Shown: positions 45,090 to 53,359 of the stretch, piece after piece
Layout: every line of letters starts with the position of its first letter
Numbering within the stretch: position 1 is the first letter of the stretch
Assembly: GCA_003612515.1 (NCBI GenBank)
Contig: RAZB01000005.1
Location: 1 to 64,000 of the forward strand
Direction: 5' to 3'
Source: a bacterium D16-34
GTDB taxonomy: Bacteria; Actinomycetota; Coriobacteriia; Coriobacteriales; Eggerthellaceae
Length of the DNA stretch: 64,000 nucleotides
Translations under genes and position numbers: made by a program
Notes under the pieces: model-generated
Told to the model about the DNA's origin: nothing
What the model saw: only the letters and a program-made list of their open reading frames with translations
Databases searched by the model: none

Positions 45090-45500
45090 ATGGGCGATTT
45101 CGCAAACAGAGTGTACGAAGTAGTGAAGCAGATACCGCGCGGCAAAGTGTCTACGTATGGGCAGGTGGCGCGTTTGATTGGTGCGCCGCGATCTGCTCGC
45201 TTTGTTGGCTATGCTCTTCGCGCTAACCCAAAACCCGGGACGGATCCGGAGAGTATTCCTTGTCACCGCGTGGTTTTCAAGGACGGTCGCATGGCGTCAG
45301 GGTTTGCGTTCGGTGGAGAAGAGATCCAGCGCAGGATGCTCGAGGAAGAAGGGGTGCTGTTCGATGATGCCGGGTGCGTCGTTATGGACGAATGCCTCTG
45401 GGACGGGCATCTTGACTATCACACGTCAGATGACAATCACCCCACGGGTCCTCCGCCGGATTTCGATTGGTCGCGCGAACTTGGCGAAGACAACGATTGA
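45090..45500 (+). CDS. MGMT-type O6-alkylguanine DNA alkyltransferase-like protein
   Basis: A 136-aa protein matching the C-terminal DNA-binding/catalytic domain of methylguanine methyltransferases: VYEVVKQIPRGKVSTYGQVA (recognition helix region), SARFVGYALRANP (Arg finger region) and IPCHRVV with the acceptor Cys. The Cys is retained, unlike alkyltransferase-like ATL proteins, which have Trp. The N-terminal RNase-H-like domain of full MGMT is absent. ATG 45090 has GGAGG close upstream. A 40-residue polar tail extends beyond the family core (about 115 onward). Confidence 0.85.
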   Translation: MGDFANRVYEVVKQIPRGKVSTYGQVARLIGAPRSARFVGYALRANPKPGTDPESIPCHRVVFKDGRMASGFAFGGEEIQRRMLEEEGVLFDDAGCVVMDECLWDGHLDYHTSDDNHPTGPPPDFDWSRELGEDND

Positions 45501-45521
45501 TTCGCTCGCGCAAAATCAGGC

Positions 45522-45550
45522 TTGACACGTTTTTTGATTTGGTGCATTAT
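45522..45550 (+). promoter_or_regulatory. Sigma70-type promoter for the riboswitch-like leader
   Basis: TTGACA at 45522-45527, a 17-bp spacer and CATTAT at 45545-45550 give a near-consensus promoter. Transcription would begin around 45557, giving a leader of about 120 nt before the GTG at 45679. Confidence 0.7.
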
Positions 45551-45579
45551 GGGCGCCGCGGTTCCGGAACCCGCATGTA

Positions 45580-45667
45580 TTCATCAAGAGTTGGGCGAGA
45601 GAGTTGGCTCGAAGACCCCAGCACCAACCGGCCAAGGAGGCACGGTGGTACTGCCAACACCGATGAA
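45580..45667 (+). ncRNA. SAM-I-clan-like riboswitch candidate
   Basis: The leader has the layout of a SAM-I-type aptamer. P1 is TTCATC (45580-45585) pairing with GATGAA (45662-45667). AAGAG follows P1. P2a is TTGGG with CCCAG; P2b is GAG with CTC; GAAGA makes a kink-turn-like internal loop. The P2 loop segment GTTGG can form the typical pseudoknot with CCAAC at about 45623. A P3-like hairpin CGGTG/CACCG follows. A separate P4 is not evident, so it may be a variant. P1's 3' strand runs straight into AAAGGAG, the ribosome binding site of the next gene, so ligand-stabilised P1 could block translation. Confidence 0.6.
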
Positions 45668-45678
45668 AGGAGTTTCTT

Positions 45679-46215
45679 GTGTCTAAAACAATCCAATCCG
45701 CAAAAGTAAAATCTGACAAAAAATCTCGCAATATTGAGGACGAAAAAACGCGCAATCCGTTTGCACGCGTACAGGAGAAGAGGCCGCCCTTCCACTACCT
45801 GAGCGAGATCGAGACCTTTTCGTCTTTTCAGTTGTGCGCCAATCTGCACTATCAGATGCAGTACAGCGTGAAGACGCTCGAAGAACAGCTTGCAGAGGAG
45901 GGGAAGCCGCACGTGTTACAGCTCAACGCCTTCAGTTTTAAGGGGGCGAACGGGGATTGGCGCAAGCCGGATCGATGGTACCTCTACGCTGATGGACTCG
46001 AGGTGGCTCATGGAACCGGTGCTCAGGCGCGCATCTGTTTTGAGGAGAGCGCCGAGATGTTTCGCGACTTGTGCCGCGAGGCCATTGAGACTGCTGATTT
46101 GGACGAACTTACCAAGCGCGAGTATCAGCTTCTTTGCCGCGCCCGCGACATTGCCAGGTTTGAACCTTTCGATAGCGAGCCTGGTCACGTTGGCTCTCGA
46201 TTGGGTAGAGTCTAG
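45679..46215 (+). CDS. Hypothetical protein under riboswitch-like leader
   Basis: A 178-aa protein starting at GTG 45679 with AAAGGAG 6 nt upstream. It has a charged, lysine-rich N-terminus (KVKSDKKSRNIEDEKTRNPF) and a hydrophilic body with no recognised domain (for example DRWYLYADGLEVAHGTGAQA). No signal peptide or membrane segment. The promoter and structured leader suggest S-adenosylmethionine-linked control, so a role in methionine/SAM metabolism or a SAM-using process is a guess. A terminator-like hairpin follows at 46312. Confidence 0.7.
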   Translation: MSKTIQSAKVKSDKKSRNIEDEKTRNPFARVQEKRPPFHYLSEIETFSSFQLCANLHYQMQYSVKTLEEQLAEEGKPHVLQLNAFSFKGANGDWRKPDRWYLYADGLEVAHGTGAQARICFEESAEMFRDLCREAIETADLDELTKREYQLLCRARDIARFEPFDSEPGHVGSRLGRV

Positions 46216-46311
46216 GTTGGCGAGGTAAGTTCCAGCAGGTTGCAAGCTTGGCCGGTGGATCATCACCTCGATTGGTAGGCTGTCGCCTTGGTTAGTAGGC
46301 CGCAAACCTGC

Positions 46312-46360
46312 CAGAAGGAAGGCTTGTCGAAAGAAAGTTGGCAGGCCTTCTGCTTTTCCT
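46312..46360 (+). terminator. Probable terminator after the riboswitch-controlled gene
   Basis: CAGAAGG (46312-46318) pairs with CCTTCTG (46346-46352), with additional inner GC pairing, followed by CTTTTCCT. Just upstream GCAGGTTGC and GCAAACCTGC form another inverted pair. Confidence 0.5.
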
Positions 46361-46363
46361 CTG

Positions 46364-46566
46364 GCGAATTTGTTTCACTCGTGAACTATCGAAAACATTT
46401 CCGAGGTTTTGGCTGGAAATTGCCCCTTGTCGGGGAAATGGGGGGTGTTTTTGGGTCCGAAAACACCGACGAGGGCACTTTTTAAACCATTTTGCCCTCA
46501 GATTCACCGACGAGGGCACTTTTCCAGCCACAACTTGCAAATTCCTCGCGAAAAGCAGTGCGAAAG
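46364..46566 (+). repeat. Dispersed repeat family A, copy 5 (long form)
   Basis: Begins CGAATTTGTTTCACTCGTGA and extends at the 3' side through CTCGCGAAAAGCAGTGCGAA, an extension shared only with copy 6. The arms are intact (GGCTGGAAATTGCCCCTTG and CACCGACGAGGGCACTTTTC). It lies 240 bp upstream of the tracrRNA. Confidence 0.9.
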
Positions 46567-46770
46567 CGCCTATCAGTCAATGTTGTGGGTGAGGTTTACA
46601 AGGTTGGTAGTATGTGGCGATTGAGGCAATTGGTCAGGAGGTTCTAGCCAATTCTTGGGATATGTCCCATAGTTGGTACAAACAAATAGAATTGCCTCCG
46701 GGATAATGTATTTGACCTTTTCAATGGTTTTAGTGAGCTTTTTGTTGGTTGGACTGCAGGCGATTGCTAC

Positions 46771-46799
46771 TTGACAAATAATCAAATCAGTGGAGAATA
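46771..46799 (+). promoter_or_regulatory. Promoter candidate for tracrRNA
   Basis: TTGACA at 46771-46776 matches the -35 consensus. About 16-17 bp later lies GAGAAT/AGAATA as a weak -10. A start near 46804 would give a tracrRNA beginning just before the anti-repeat core. The promoter overlaps a degenerate upstream part of the anti-repeat. Confidence 0.6.
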
Positions 46800-46803
46800 G
46801 GGG

Positions 46804-46887
46804 CGAGTGATTCTCAATAAGTTATAGCTAATAGCTATAACGACTTCTCAGTCCGTTTTAGGACCAGCCCCGTAAGGGGCTTTTTTA
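46804..46887 (+). ncRNA. tracrRNA of the type II-C CRISPR system
   Basis: GTGATTCTCAA at 46807-46817 is exactly complementary to bases 2-12 of the CRISPR repeat. Farther upstream, CAGTGGAGAATAG resembles the next part of the reverse-complemented repeat with a bulge. After the anti-repeat come hairpin GTTATAGCT-AAT-AGCTATAAC (46821-46841), small stem GTCC/GGAC (46851-46864) and a terminator. The transcript has the same direction as cas9 and pairs with the plus-strand reading of the array. Order: tracrRNA, cas9, cas1, cas2, array. Confidence 0.88.
46866..46887 (+). terminator. tracrRNA terminator
   Basis: AGCCCC-GTAA-GGGGCT followed by TTTTT. It ends the tracrRNA 80 bp before the cas9 ATG. Confidence 0.92.
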
Positions 46888-46966
46888 TTGCCTTGGTCTA
46901 GGTTGTGTATTGTCGTGTTAGGATAGCTTTAGGTTACGGTTTCGATCTTTGATTTCGGGAGTTTAA

Positions 46967-49900
46967 ATGGGTAAAAAACAATTGCGCTACCGGGTGGGAA
47001 TTGATGCTGGACTCTATTCTGTTGGAATGGCAGCAATTGAGATTGATGATTCCTCTGATAATCCATATGATGCTTTGCCGATTAGGTTGTTAAGTTGTCA
47101 ATCGGTCATACATGATGGAGGGGTTGATCCATCTGCTCAAAAAAGTGCTGATTCACGAAAGAAAATAGCTGGAGTAGCGAGAAGAGCACGCCGCCTTAAT
47201 AAACGCAAACGTTTACGCTTAAAAGATCTTGATGTAACGCTAGTAAATTTAGGGTATCCAGTTCAAAGAGCGAAAAATCTTATTGATGAGATTAAAGATC
47301 CGCTTATTCCTTGGCGTGCGCGCAAAACGCTTCTCGAGGGTTATATTGAAAATGAAGCACAACGCAAACTTAACCTCACGGTAGCAATACGACATATTGC
47401 CCGACATCATGGATGGAGAAACCCGTATTCAAATGTTAGTTCTTTGGCGGAAGCAGCCAAGAAGCCGTCGTCATTTTATTTTGAGTATTTTGATAGGTTG
47501 CAGCTTTGGTTGCGGAGCGAAGATCTGCCATGCTACGAAGGCGTTAGCTTTAAAGAAATCAAGAATAAGGCTGCTACAAAAAAGGATGCAGCCACTGAAG
47601 AGAACGAAGAGACTAAAGAAAAGTCCTATGAGGTGGTTAGACCAGAGCTGTGGGATTCTCCTGACTGCGTTTATCCTACTGTGCCTGAACTAATAACAGT
47701 GCTTGTTTCACCCGAAGAGAAGTATTTGCTGCCAGACAAGAAGTATGCCCTCCGAAAACGCAAAGAGGCTAATTCTAAAAAGGGGGCAACCTATATCGGG
47801 AAACTACACCAAAGCGATAATTACTACGAACTTAATAGAATATTTGAAGTTCAGAAAGTGCCCAATGAAGAGCGTAAAGCTATTTTCGACAAAGTGTTTT
47901 CTCAGGTAAATCCAAAAGACGTTGGAGCTGCAAAAGAATTGGTTGGAAACGATCAATTGGATCCGACCCAAAAACGTGCATCTAAAGCATCTATTGAGTA
48001 TCAAAAATACGTAATACTAACGACTCTTCATAATCTGCGAATTAAAGATGGGGATATAAGCAGAGAACTTTCGCTTGAAGAAATCGCCAAAGTGTTTGAG
48101 TTTTTGTGCTCTGATAAAGCCAATGGGAAAAGCTCCGAGCTCGATTGGCATGATGTGGCTGATGTTTTGGGAATAGAGAAAAATCAACTGGCAGGGGTTG
48201 GCGGAACCACTGAAGAAGGTGAGCCTATTTCTGTGAAAGTGCCTCCATCGCTAAAGAGTATAAAGGCTCTCAAAAGTGTTAAGGGCTACAACGATAAGCT
48301 GTCTGTTGTCAAAGAGTGGTGGGAAGACTCCAGCGATTATGCGAGAGAGTTCTTTATCGAATCTCTCAGCAACTCCGGCATGCCTAATCCAGGGAACGAC
48401 CCTGAGTTCCAAGCGGCCACAGGAGCCGTTGAGCAGCTTTATGAGCAGCTTGGTGAGCTTGATGAATCAGTTTTATCAGAGCTAGACAAAATCAAAATAG
48501 TTTCTGGGCGCGCGGCATATGGTCTCAGAACTCTGCATACATTAAATCAATTGATGCTCAATGAGGGCTTGAATCTTCATGAAGCAAGAAAGAAAGCTTT
48601 TGGTATCGAAGACGATTGGACACCGGAAGGTAACCCTCTTGGCACTAAATTAGGAAATCCTGCAGCAGATCGGACGATAGCAATTGTAGCTAGATGGCTA
48701 AAAGCTTGCGAAAAAGAATGGGGTGCCCCAGAAACGGTTAACGTTGAACATACCCGAGAAGGATTTAAGTCGGAAAAGGTAAGCCGAGAAATCAGGAAAG
48801 AAAACGATAAACGATACGATGCCAACAAATCAGTTCGCGACGAGATCTACCGTGAAGTCTACGGGTTGGATGGCACCACTTCGGATTCGATTTCGAAAGC
48901 AGACGTAAGGCGCTACTTGGCAATTCAAAGGCAAAATAGTCAATGCGCCTATTGTGGTAAAAAGATCGATTTTTATACTGCGCAGATGGATCATATTGTT
49001 CCGCGAAAAGGTCCAGGATGCTCGAATGTCATCTCTAATCTGGTTGCAGTTTGCGAACAATGCAATGTTTCAAAAAGTAATATTTTGTTTTACGAGTGGG
49101 CAAGTAAAGAAAAGAGAAGTGAAGTTTCAGGCAGAGTAGATACATGGTTAAAAGATGGTTATTTCTCTTCAGACAAGCAATTCAAATCATATAAACGCGA
49201 TGTAAAAGCTCGTTTGAATCAAAAAAACGAAGATGAACCACTCGATAGTCGTTCTGCTGAATCTGTTGCTTGGATGGCACGCGAACTCATTAAGCAAATA
49301 GAAACGCATTTCTCCTATAAAGGTAAAGTTGGATTTTCAACAGAAGGAAATAATGACTTCGTTGTAAAAAGAGTGAATGCTTTTAATGGAAGGCTAACTG
49401 CTGAGGCAAGAAGAGCATCTGGGCTCGAACGTAAGATGCCGTGGATGGACGGAGATAAACGAAAGACTCGTCTTGATAGGCGTCACCATGCCGTTGATGC
49501 TGCGGTTATAGCAATGCTGAGACCGTCGGTTGCAAAAACCCTCATGGAAAGGCAATCGATACGAGACACCGAAGTTGTGCAGGGTTACTATTCTGACAAA
49601 ATGGATGAGTGGAAAAAATACGAAGGATTCAAATTTGCAGATATTGAGATCTATAGACGTTGGCGTGATGAACAGATGAGCCGCTTGATAGCTGTTCTTG
49701 CAGAAGACATGAGACGCGGCGCTGTCAAAGTGCTTTATCCTATTCGACTTCGCCTTGGCATCGGGAAAGCCCATGATGACACCATATTCGAGATGGCTAA
49801 AAAACCGCTCGGTAGTTCGTGGACGCCTGTAGCGATTGATAAAGTTGAAAGTCCACAGATATGGCAGGCATTGACTGAGTTAGAGGATTACGACGAAATA

Positions 49901-50734
49901 AAAGGACTTCCTGTTAATGATAATCGTACGATCGTCGTTAAGGGGAAGCGATTCGGAAGAGATCATTTGGTTGGTGTCTTAGCGCAGCCAAATGATATAG
50001 ATAAGGTTGAAAGCGCAGTAAGGATGCCAGTACGTGGTGGATATGCAGGAATTGGTTCCACGATTCATCACAGTAGGATATACAAAACTCCAAAGTACAA
50101 TTCCAAAGGAAAACTGACAGGTTTTACATTTGAATCGGTTCGCGTATTTCAAGTTGATCTGTTGAAGCACCGTGGCAAAGATCTGTTCTCGATTGAGTTG
50201 GATCAAAGTAGTTACAGCTTACGAAACGCAACATTAAACATTAGGAAAGCGCTACAAAATGGTGAAGCAGAATACTTAGGATGGCTCGTCACTAATTCAA
50301 TTATTGTTGTTGATAATTCGGATTCTTTCTTTGATCCTGAGAAAAACAAGAAAATCAACCTTATTATGCGCGCATTCCCGGAATGCAGAGAGTTTGTGGT
50401 GACTGGGTTTGGAACCAACGCAAAACTAACAGTTCGACCTGCGCAAATATCTTCCGAAAACCTTCCTGATTATAAGGAATACTGGCGTGATGCTCTTGGG
50501 AGGCAAAAGAATAAAGAGGTCAATAGCGATATGGAATCTGATTCTGTAGAGTTTGCCAGCGGAGAGTTTACGAAAGAAGAATTAAAGACTTTGTTTGAGG
50601 CTCTCGAAAAAGGAGTTCCACTCGCAATCAACGCCTTAATGCAAACGAGCCCATGGGTTGTCTATAGGAATACGCTTGGGCAGACCCGTTATAAAAGCAA
50701 TAATCATATGCCAACTAGCTGGCTTGTCGAATAG
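46967..50734 (+). CDS. cas9: Cas9 endonuclease, type II-C
   Basis: A 1255-aa RNA-guided DNA endonuclease. RuvC-I is YRVGIDAGLYSVG with Asp13. An arginine-rich bridge helix (GVARRARRLNKRKRLRLKDL) follows near residues 68-87. RuvC-II is VNVEHTR with Glu594. The HNH domain has DHIVPRKG with His676, Asn691/Asn700, and a CX2C...CX2C zinc site (C660, C663, C696, C699) as in actinobacterial Cas9. RuvC-III is RHHAVDAAVIAM with His841/Asp844. All catalytic residues are present. It is longer than the actinobacterial Cas9 of about 1.1 kb residues, and its N-terminus resembles the Corynebacterium type. CGGGAG lies 6 nt before the ATG. No csn2 or cas4, so II-C. Confidence 0.97.
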   Translation: MGKKQLRYRVGIDAGLYSVGMAAIEIDDSSDNPYDALPIRLLSCQSVIHDGGVDPSAQKSADSRKKIAGVARRARRLNKRKRLRLKDLDVTLVNLGYPVQRAKNLIDEIKDPLIPWRARKTLLEGYIENEAQRKLNLTVAIRHIARHHGWRNPYSNVSSLAEAAKKPSSFYFEYFDRLQLWLRSEDLPCYEGVSFKEIKNKAATKKDAATEENEETKEKSYEVVRPELWDSPDCVYPTVPELITVLVSPEEKYLLPDKKYALRKRKEANSKKGATYIGKLHQSDNYYELNRIFEVQKVPNEERKAIFDKVFSQVNPKDVGAAKELVGNDQLDPTQKRASKASIEYQKYVILTTLHNLRIKDGDISRELSLEEIAKVFEFLCSDKANGKSSELDWHDVADVLGIEKNQLAGVGGTTEEGEPISVKVPPSLKSIKALKSVKGYNDKLSVVKEWWEDSSDYAREFFIESLSNSGMPNPGNDPEFQAATGAVEQLYEQLGELDESVLSELDKIKIVSGRAAYGLRTLHTLNQLMLNEGLNLHEARKKAFGIEDDWTPEGNPLGTKLGNPAADRTIAIVARWLKACEKEWGAPETVNVEHTREGFKSEKVSREIRKENDKRYDANKSVRDEIYREVYGLDGTTSDSISKADVRRYLAIQRQNSQCAYCGKKIDFYTAQMDHIVPRKGPGCSNVISNLVAVCEQCNVSKSNILFYEWASKEKRSEVSGRVDTWLKDGYFSSDKQFKSYKRDVKARLNQKNEDEPLDSRSAESVAWMARELIKQIETHFSYKGKVGFSTEGNNDFVVKRVNAFNGRLTAEARRASGLERKMPWMDGDKRKTRLDRRHHAVDAAVIAMLRPSVAKTLMERQSIRDTEVVQGYYSDKMDEWKKYEGFKFADIEIYRRWRDEQMSRLIAVLAEDMRRGAVKVLYPIRLRLGIGKAHDDTIFEMAKKPLGSSWTPVAIDKVESPQIWQALTELEDYDEIKGLPVNDNRTIVVKGKRFGRDHLVGVLAQPNDIDKVESAVRMPVRGGYAGIGSTIHHSRIYKTPKYNSKGKLTGFTFESVRVFQVDLLKHRGKDLFSIELDQSSYSLRNATLNIRKALQNGEAEYLGWLVTNSIIVVDNSDSFFDPEKNKKINLIMRAFPECREFVVTGFGTNAKLTVRPAQISSENLPDYKEYWRDALGRQKNKEVNSDMESDSVEFASGEFTKEELKTLFEALEKGVPLAINALMQTSPWVVYRNTLGQTRYKSNNHMPTSWLVE

Positions 50735-50743
50735 CATAGTAAA

Positions 50744-51658
50744 GTGTCAAATAACTGGAGAACAGTTGATCTCACACGGCTAAGCGGACGAATTAGCTTT
50801 TCGAAGAATACTCGATTTTTGGATATTCTCGATGACTTGACAGGCGAAATTATCTCAATTGCGCCATGCGAGATCAACGTTCTCTTTATAGGGATCAAAG
50901 TTCAGTTGGAGCCGGCTGTAATGTATCATCTTGCCAACCAAGGTGTGATTACGGTATTCACTGATTGGAAAGGGCTTCCTATATCAGGAGTCTATCCATG
51001 GGTCGATCCTCACGGGCGGGTTGCCGCAAGACAAAGGGCTCAGTCTGAACTAAGTCTTCCAAAAAAGAAAAATGCCTGGAAAAATATTGTGAAAGCAAAG
51101 GTATTTGGTCAGGCAAACGTTATTGAAAGAGTAGACCTAACTGTAGCCGACAAACTTAGAAGTATGGCACAAAGCGTTAAGTCGGGAGATCCAGAAAATA
51201 TAGAGGCTCAGGCGGCAAGACTATATTGGCATAATCTATTTGGCGATAAGTCGTTTCGTAGATTGCCCGGGTTAGGCGAACCGGGCAAAAACGCCCTCTT
51301 AGATTACGGGTATACCATTTTACGTGGACAAAGCATGAGGGCTATTGTGTCGGCAGGTTTAATACCAACACTTGGCATTTTTCACAGGGGGAGAGGTAAT
51401 CAGTTTGCTTTGGCAGATGACCTTATAGAGCCCTTTCGACCTGTTATTGATGCGGCAGTTTTGCGAATTGGAGATGAGTGCTGTATTGAAGACAAAGAGG
51501 TGCGTCGATTATTAATTGAAGCGACGCTTGAAAAGTTTGGCACGCTTGATAGTGTGGTGCAGACAGCGATGACGGATTTTGCTCAGCAATACGGACGATT
51601 TATTGAGGGCGATATTGAACGATTATCGGTTCCGATATGGGGTTCTCATGATCAATAA
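50744..51658 (+). CDS. cas1: Cas1 integrase, type II
   Basis: A 304-aa spacer-integration nuclease. Likely metal ligands are Glu154 (ENIEAQAARLYW), His214 (TLGIFHRGRGN) and Glu229 (DDLIEPFRP), all in family context. It starts with GTG at 50744, only 9 bp after the cas9 stop, with a weak ribosome binding site, so translation is probably coupled to cas9. The end overlaps cas2 by 11 bp. Confidence 0.96.
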   Translation: MSNNWRTVDLTRLSGRISFSKNTRFLDILDDLTGEIISIAPCEINVLFIGIKVQLEPAVMYHLANQGVITVFTDWKGLPISGVYPWVDPHGRVAARQRAQSELSLPKKKNAWKNIVKAKVFGQANVIERVDLTVADKLRSMAQSVKSGDPENIEAQAARLYWHNLFGDKSFRRLPGLGEPGKNALLDYGYTILRGQSMRAIVSAGLIPTLGIFHRGRGNQFALADDLIEPFRPVIDAAVLRIGDECCIEDKEVRRLLIEATLEKFGTLDSVVQTAMTDFAQQYGRFIEGDIERLSVPIWGSHDQ

Positions 51659-51989
51659 AAGCGGAAAGCAAAGGTATGATGCTATGTGGTGTGTTGTTAT
51701 GTTCGACTTACCTGTTCAGACAAAAATTCAACGACGCGAAGCATCAAAGTTTAGAAAACCGCTTCAGGATAATGGGTTTTCGATGATTCAATTTAGTGTA
51801 TATGGAAAATATTCACCTACCTATAATGGGAATATTCCAACAGAAAAGATAATCAAGGATGGTTTGCCAGCAGACGGCGAAGTCCGCATTTTGCACCTCA
51901 CAGACGCTCAGTGGGCTAAGGTAGTTAGGTTTATTTCTAAGAAAAAGCAACCAGTAGAAGAAAAATACGAGCAACTTGTATTGTTTTAA
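51648..51989 (+). CDS. cas2: Cas2, adaptation protein
   Basis: A 113-aa protein starting MINKSGKQRYDAMWCVVMFD, with the ferredoxin-fold strand CVVMFDLPVQT carrying the conserved Asp, and GFSMIQFSVYGKYSP typical of type II Cas2. ATG 51648 overlaps the cas1 end and has GGGG 5 nt upstream; a longer open frame from 51579 lies wholly inside cas1. It forms the integrase core with Cas1. Confidence 0.95.
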   Translation: MINKSGKQRYDAMWCVVMFDLPVQTKIQRREASKFRKPLQDNGFSMIQFSVYGKYSPTYNGNIPTEKIIKDGLPADGEVRILHLTDAQWAKVVRFISKKKQPVEEKYEQLVLF

Positions 51990-52075
51990 TATATTTTTCT
52001 AAGCGATTTCCATCTAGAAGAATCATAGTTTTCCCTGGTTAAAGCCGAGTAATACGTAGGAAATGGCACGTATCT
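51990..52075 (+). promoter_or_regulatory. CRISPR leader (inferred)
   Basis: An 86-bp AT-rich stretch between the cas2 stop and the first repeat. The repeats nearest cas2 are perfect and those at the far end are altered, so new spacers are probably added here. No strong promoter is evident. Confidence 0.55.
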
Positions 52076-52561
52076 GTTGAGAATCACTTTCTATCTCATC
52101 TGTTAAACTACAACAACTACTTACCTATTGTGAGGAGTTTGTTGAGAATCACTTTCTATCTCATCTGTTAAACTACTTGCCGCATAAAACTGCTAAGCAA
52201 ATTAGTTGAGAATCACTTTCTATCTCATCTGTTAAACTACTATAGCTTGCGCTTTGTTGCTGTGCTTTGGTTGAGAATCACTTTCTATCTCATCTGTTAA
52301 ACTACATTTTGGCGTGCTTATAACTGGCGGCATGTTGAGAATCACTTTCTATCTCATCTGTTAAACTACTACAAGGAAATGTCGCACAACTTTTAGGGTT
52401 GAGAATCACTTTCTATCTCATCTGTTAAACTACACGCTACCGCCGCTGTGCGAAGTGTCATGTTGAGAATCACTCTCTATCTCATCTGTTAAACTACCTT
52501 CTCTTTGTATCTGTGCAATCCATTTGTTGAGAATCACTCTCTATCTCATCTATTGGGCAGC
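52076..52561 (+). CRISPR. Type II-C CRISPR array: 8 repeats, 7 spacers
   Basis: Repeats of 36 bp start GTTGAGAATCACTTTCTATC and end TCATCTGTTAAACTAC, at 52076, 52141, 52205, 52270, 52334, 52398, 52462 and 52526. Repeat 7 has a T-to-C change (CACTCTCT). Repeat 8 shares it and loses homology after about base 30, marking the distal end. Spacers are 29, 28, 29, 28, 28, 28 and 28 nt, slightly shorter than the usual 30. The 3' part holds TGT-TAAACT, an extended -10-like element. The crRNA is read from the plus strand, as required to pair with the tracrRNA. Confidence 0.97.
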
Positions 52562-52633
52562 CAGTCAGCGCCTATGCAATCGAAGAGGGGTTTAGGGGTT
52601 ACCGATAAACTTTCACAAGCGAATACAAGTTAT

Positions 52634-52960
52634 CTAGATTTGCTTTGGCCTTTGGAGCGGTGATTGTTTTAAGTCGATAGCCAAATAAGTATCGCCATTA
52701 TTTTTTATACGATCAATTACACAGCGCACGTGCTTCAAAAGGATGTGAGCGCATGTCATATTTTTGTAATCCGAAAACGATGAATAATAATCACGAGTGC
52801 TGTTGGTGGTGTCGAAGTCTACTGGAGCATTCTTGCTTTTGGTCGCAAGATAGAACTGGATTTCTTTATTCGAAGTTGTTTGCGTTTTGTATCTAGATGC
52901 AATTGGGCATTTGTGTCTTTTTGAGACGTAAAACCAAACTTTTCTGAGAAAGAAAAAGGA
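52634..52960 (-). pseudogene. Unrecognised gene remnant, 108 open codons without start
   Basis: On the minus strand, 108 codons stay open between stops at 52961 and 52634, encoding KVWFYVSKRHKCPIASRYKT, then NKEIQFYLATKSKN and HILLKHVRCVIDRIKNNGDT. The composition is that of a real protein, but there is no start codon before a Met at about residue 68. I read it as the 3' end of a gene whose 5' part was lost. I do not recognise the family. It lies 70 bp past the CRISPR array and in the same orientation as the helicase operon. Confidence 0.45.
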
Positions 52961-53359
52961 CTACATTTGCAAAGTGGCCAACTAATCAAACCAAAAGTGA
53001 AACGTTTGAGTCAATAATAGGATTATTCAAGATTCAGGCATAGCCTACTATTTCATTGAGGCGGAAGGCGAGGATGCTTCGTCAGTAACTAACATCATTG
53101 ATAAATAAATCCGTATTGAAGAGATGGATATTGGTGAAATATTTTAGTGTTTTTGGTAAACAATTATCGTACGAATCCTGACAAAGCGGATAGGGTTAGA
53201 TTTCGTGCGGCTTTTATAAAATGGGGTGCACGCATCGGAAAACTCCATCCAGCCCAAATATTAGTGAGTTTTTGTGATGTTGCTTTGCTTATTTAACTAA
53301 TCTGTCATTTGCGCGCTTGCGATGGCGCAGTACCAACATAAAGCTAAGCTCGCTGACAT
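52961..53359. other. Gene-poor stretch with short remnant frames
   Basis: No intact gene seen. Two short plus-strand frames look protein-like: IQDSGIAYYFIEAEGEDASS (ending about 53108) and NNYRTNPDKADRVRFRAAFI (ending about 53300, possibly opening at a GTG near 53150). They are in different frames and unrecognised. Together with 52634-52960 they suggest decayed genes between the array and the helicase operon. Confidence 0.35.

Noticed and set aside
44933-45145. Alanine-rich 70-codon minus-strand ORF and the alanine-rich extension of the MGMT-like gene
   Set aside because: Both come from the GGC/GCA triplet tract. The MGMT-like domain begins at 45090, where a ribosome binding site is present.
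46573-46785. 70-codon minus-strand ORF upstream of the tracrRNA
   Set aside because: No ribosome binding site, no recognisable motif, and it overlaps the tracrRNA promoter region.
46967-50734. Possibility that the large nuclease is a non-CRISPR RuvC/HNH protein of the IscB type
   Set aside because: It has an arginine-rich bridge, full Cas9 length, adjacent tracrRNA, cas1, cas2 and a matching array.
50744-51989. Search for csn2 or cas4 (types II-A/II-B)
   Set aside because: Nothing lies between cas2 and the array and no such gene is seen nearby, so the locus is type II-C.
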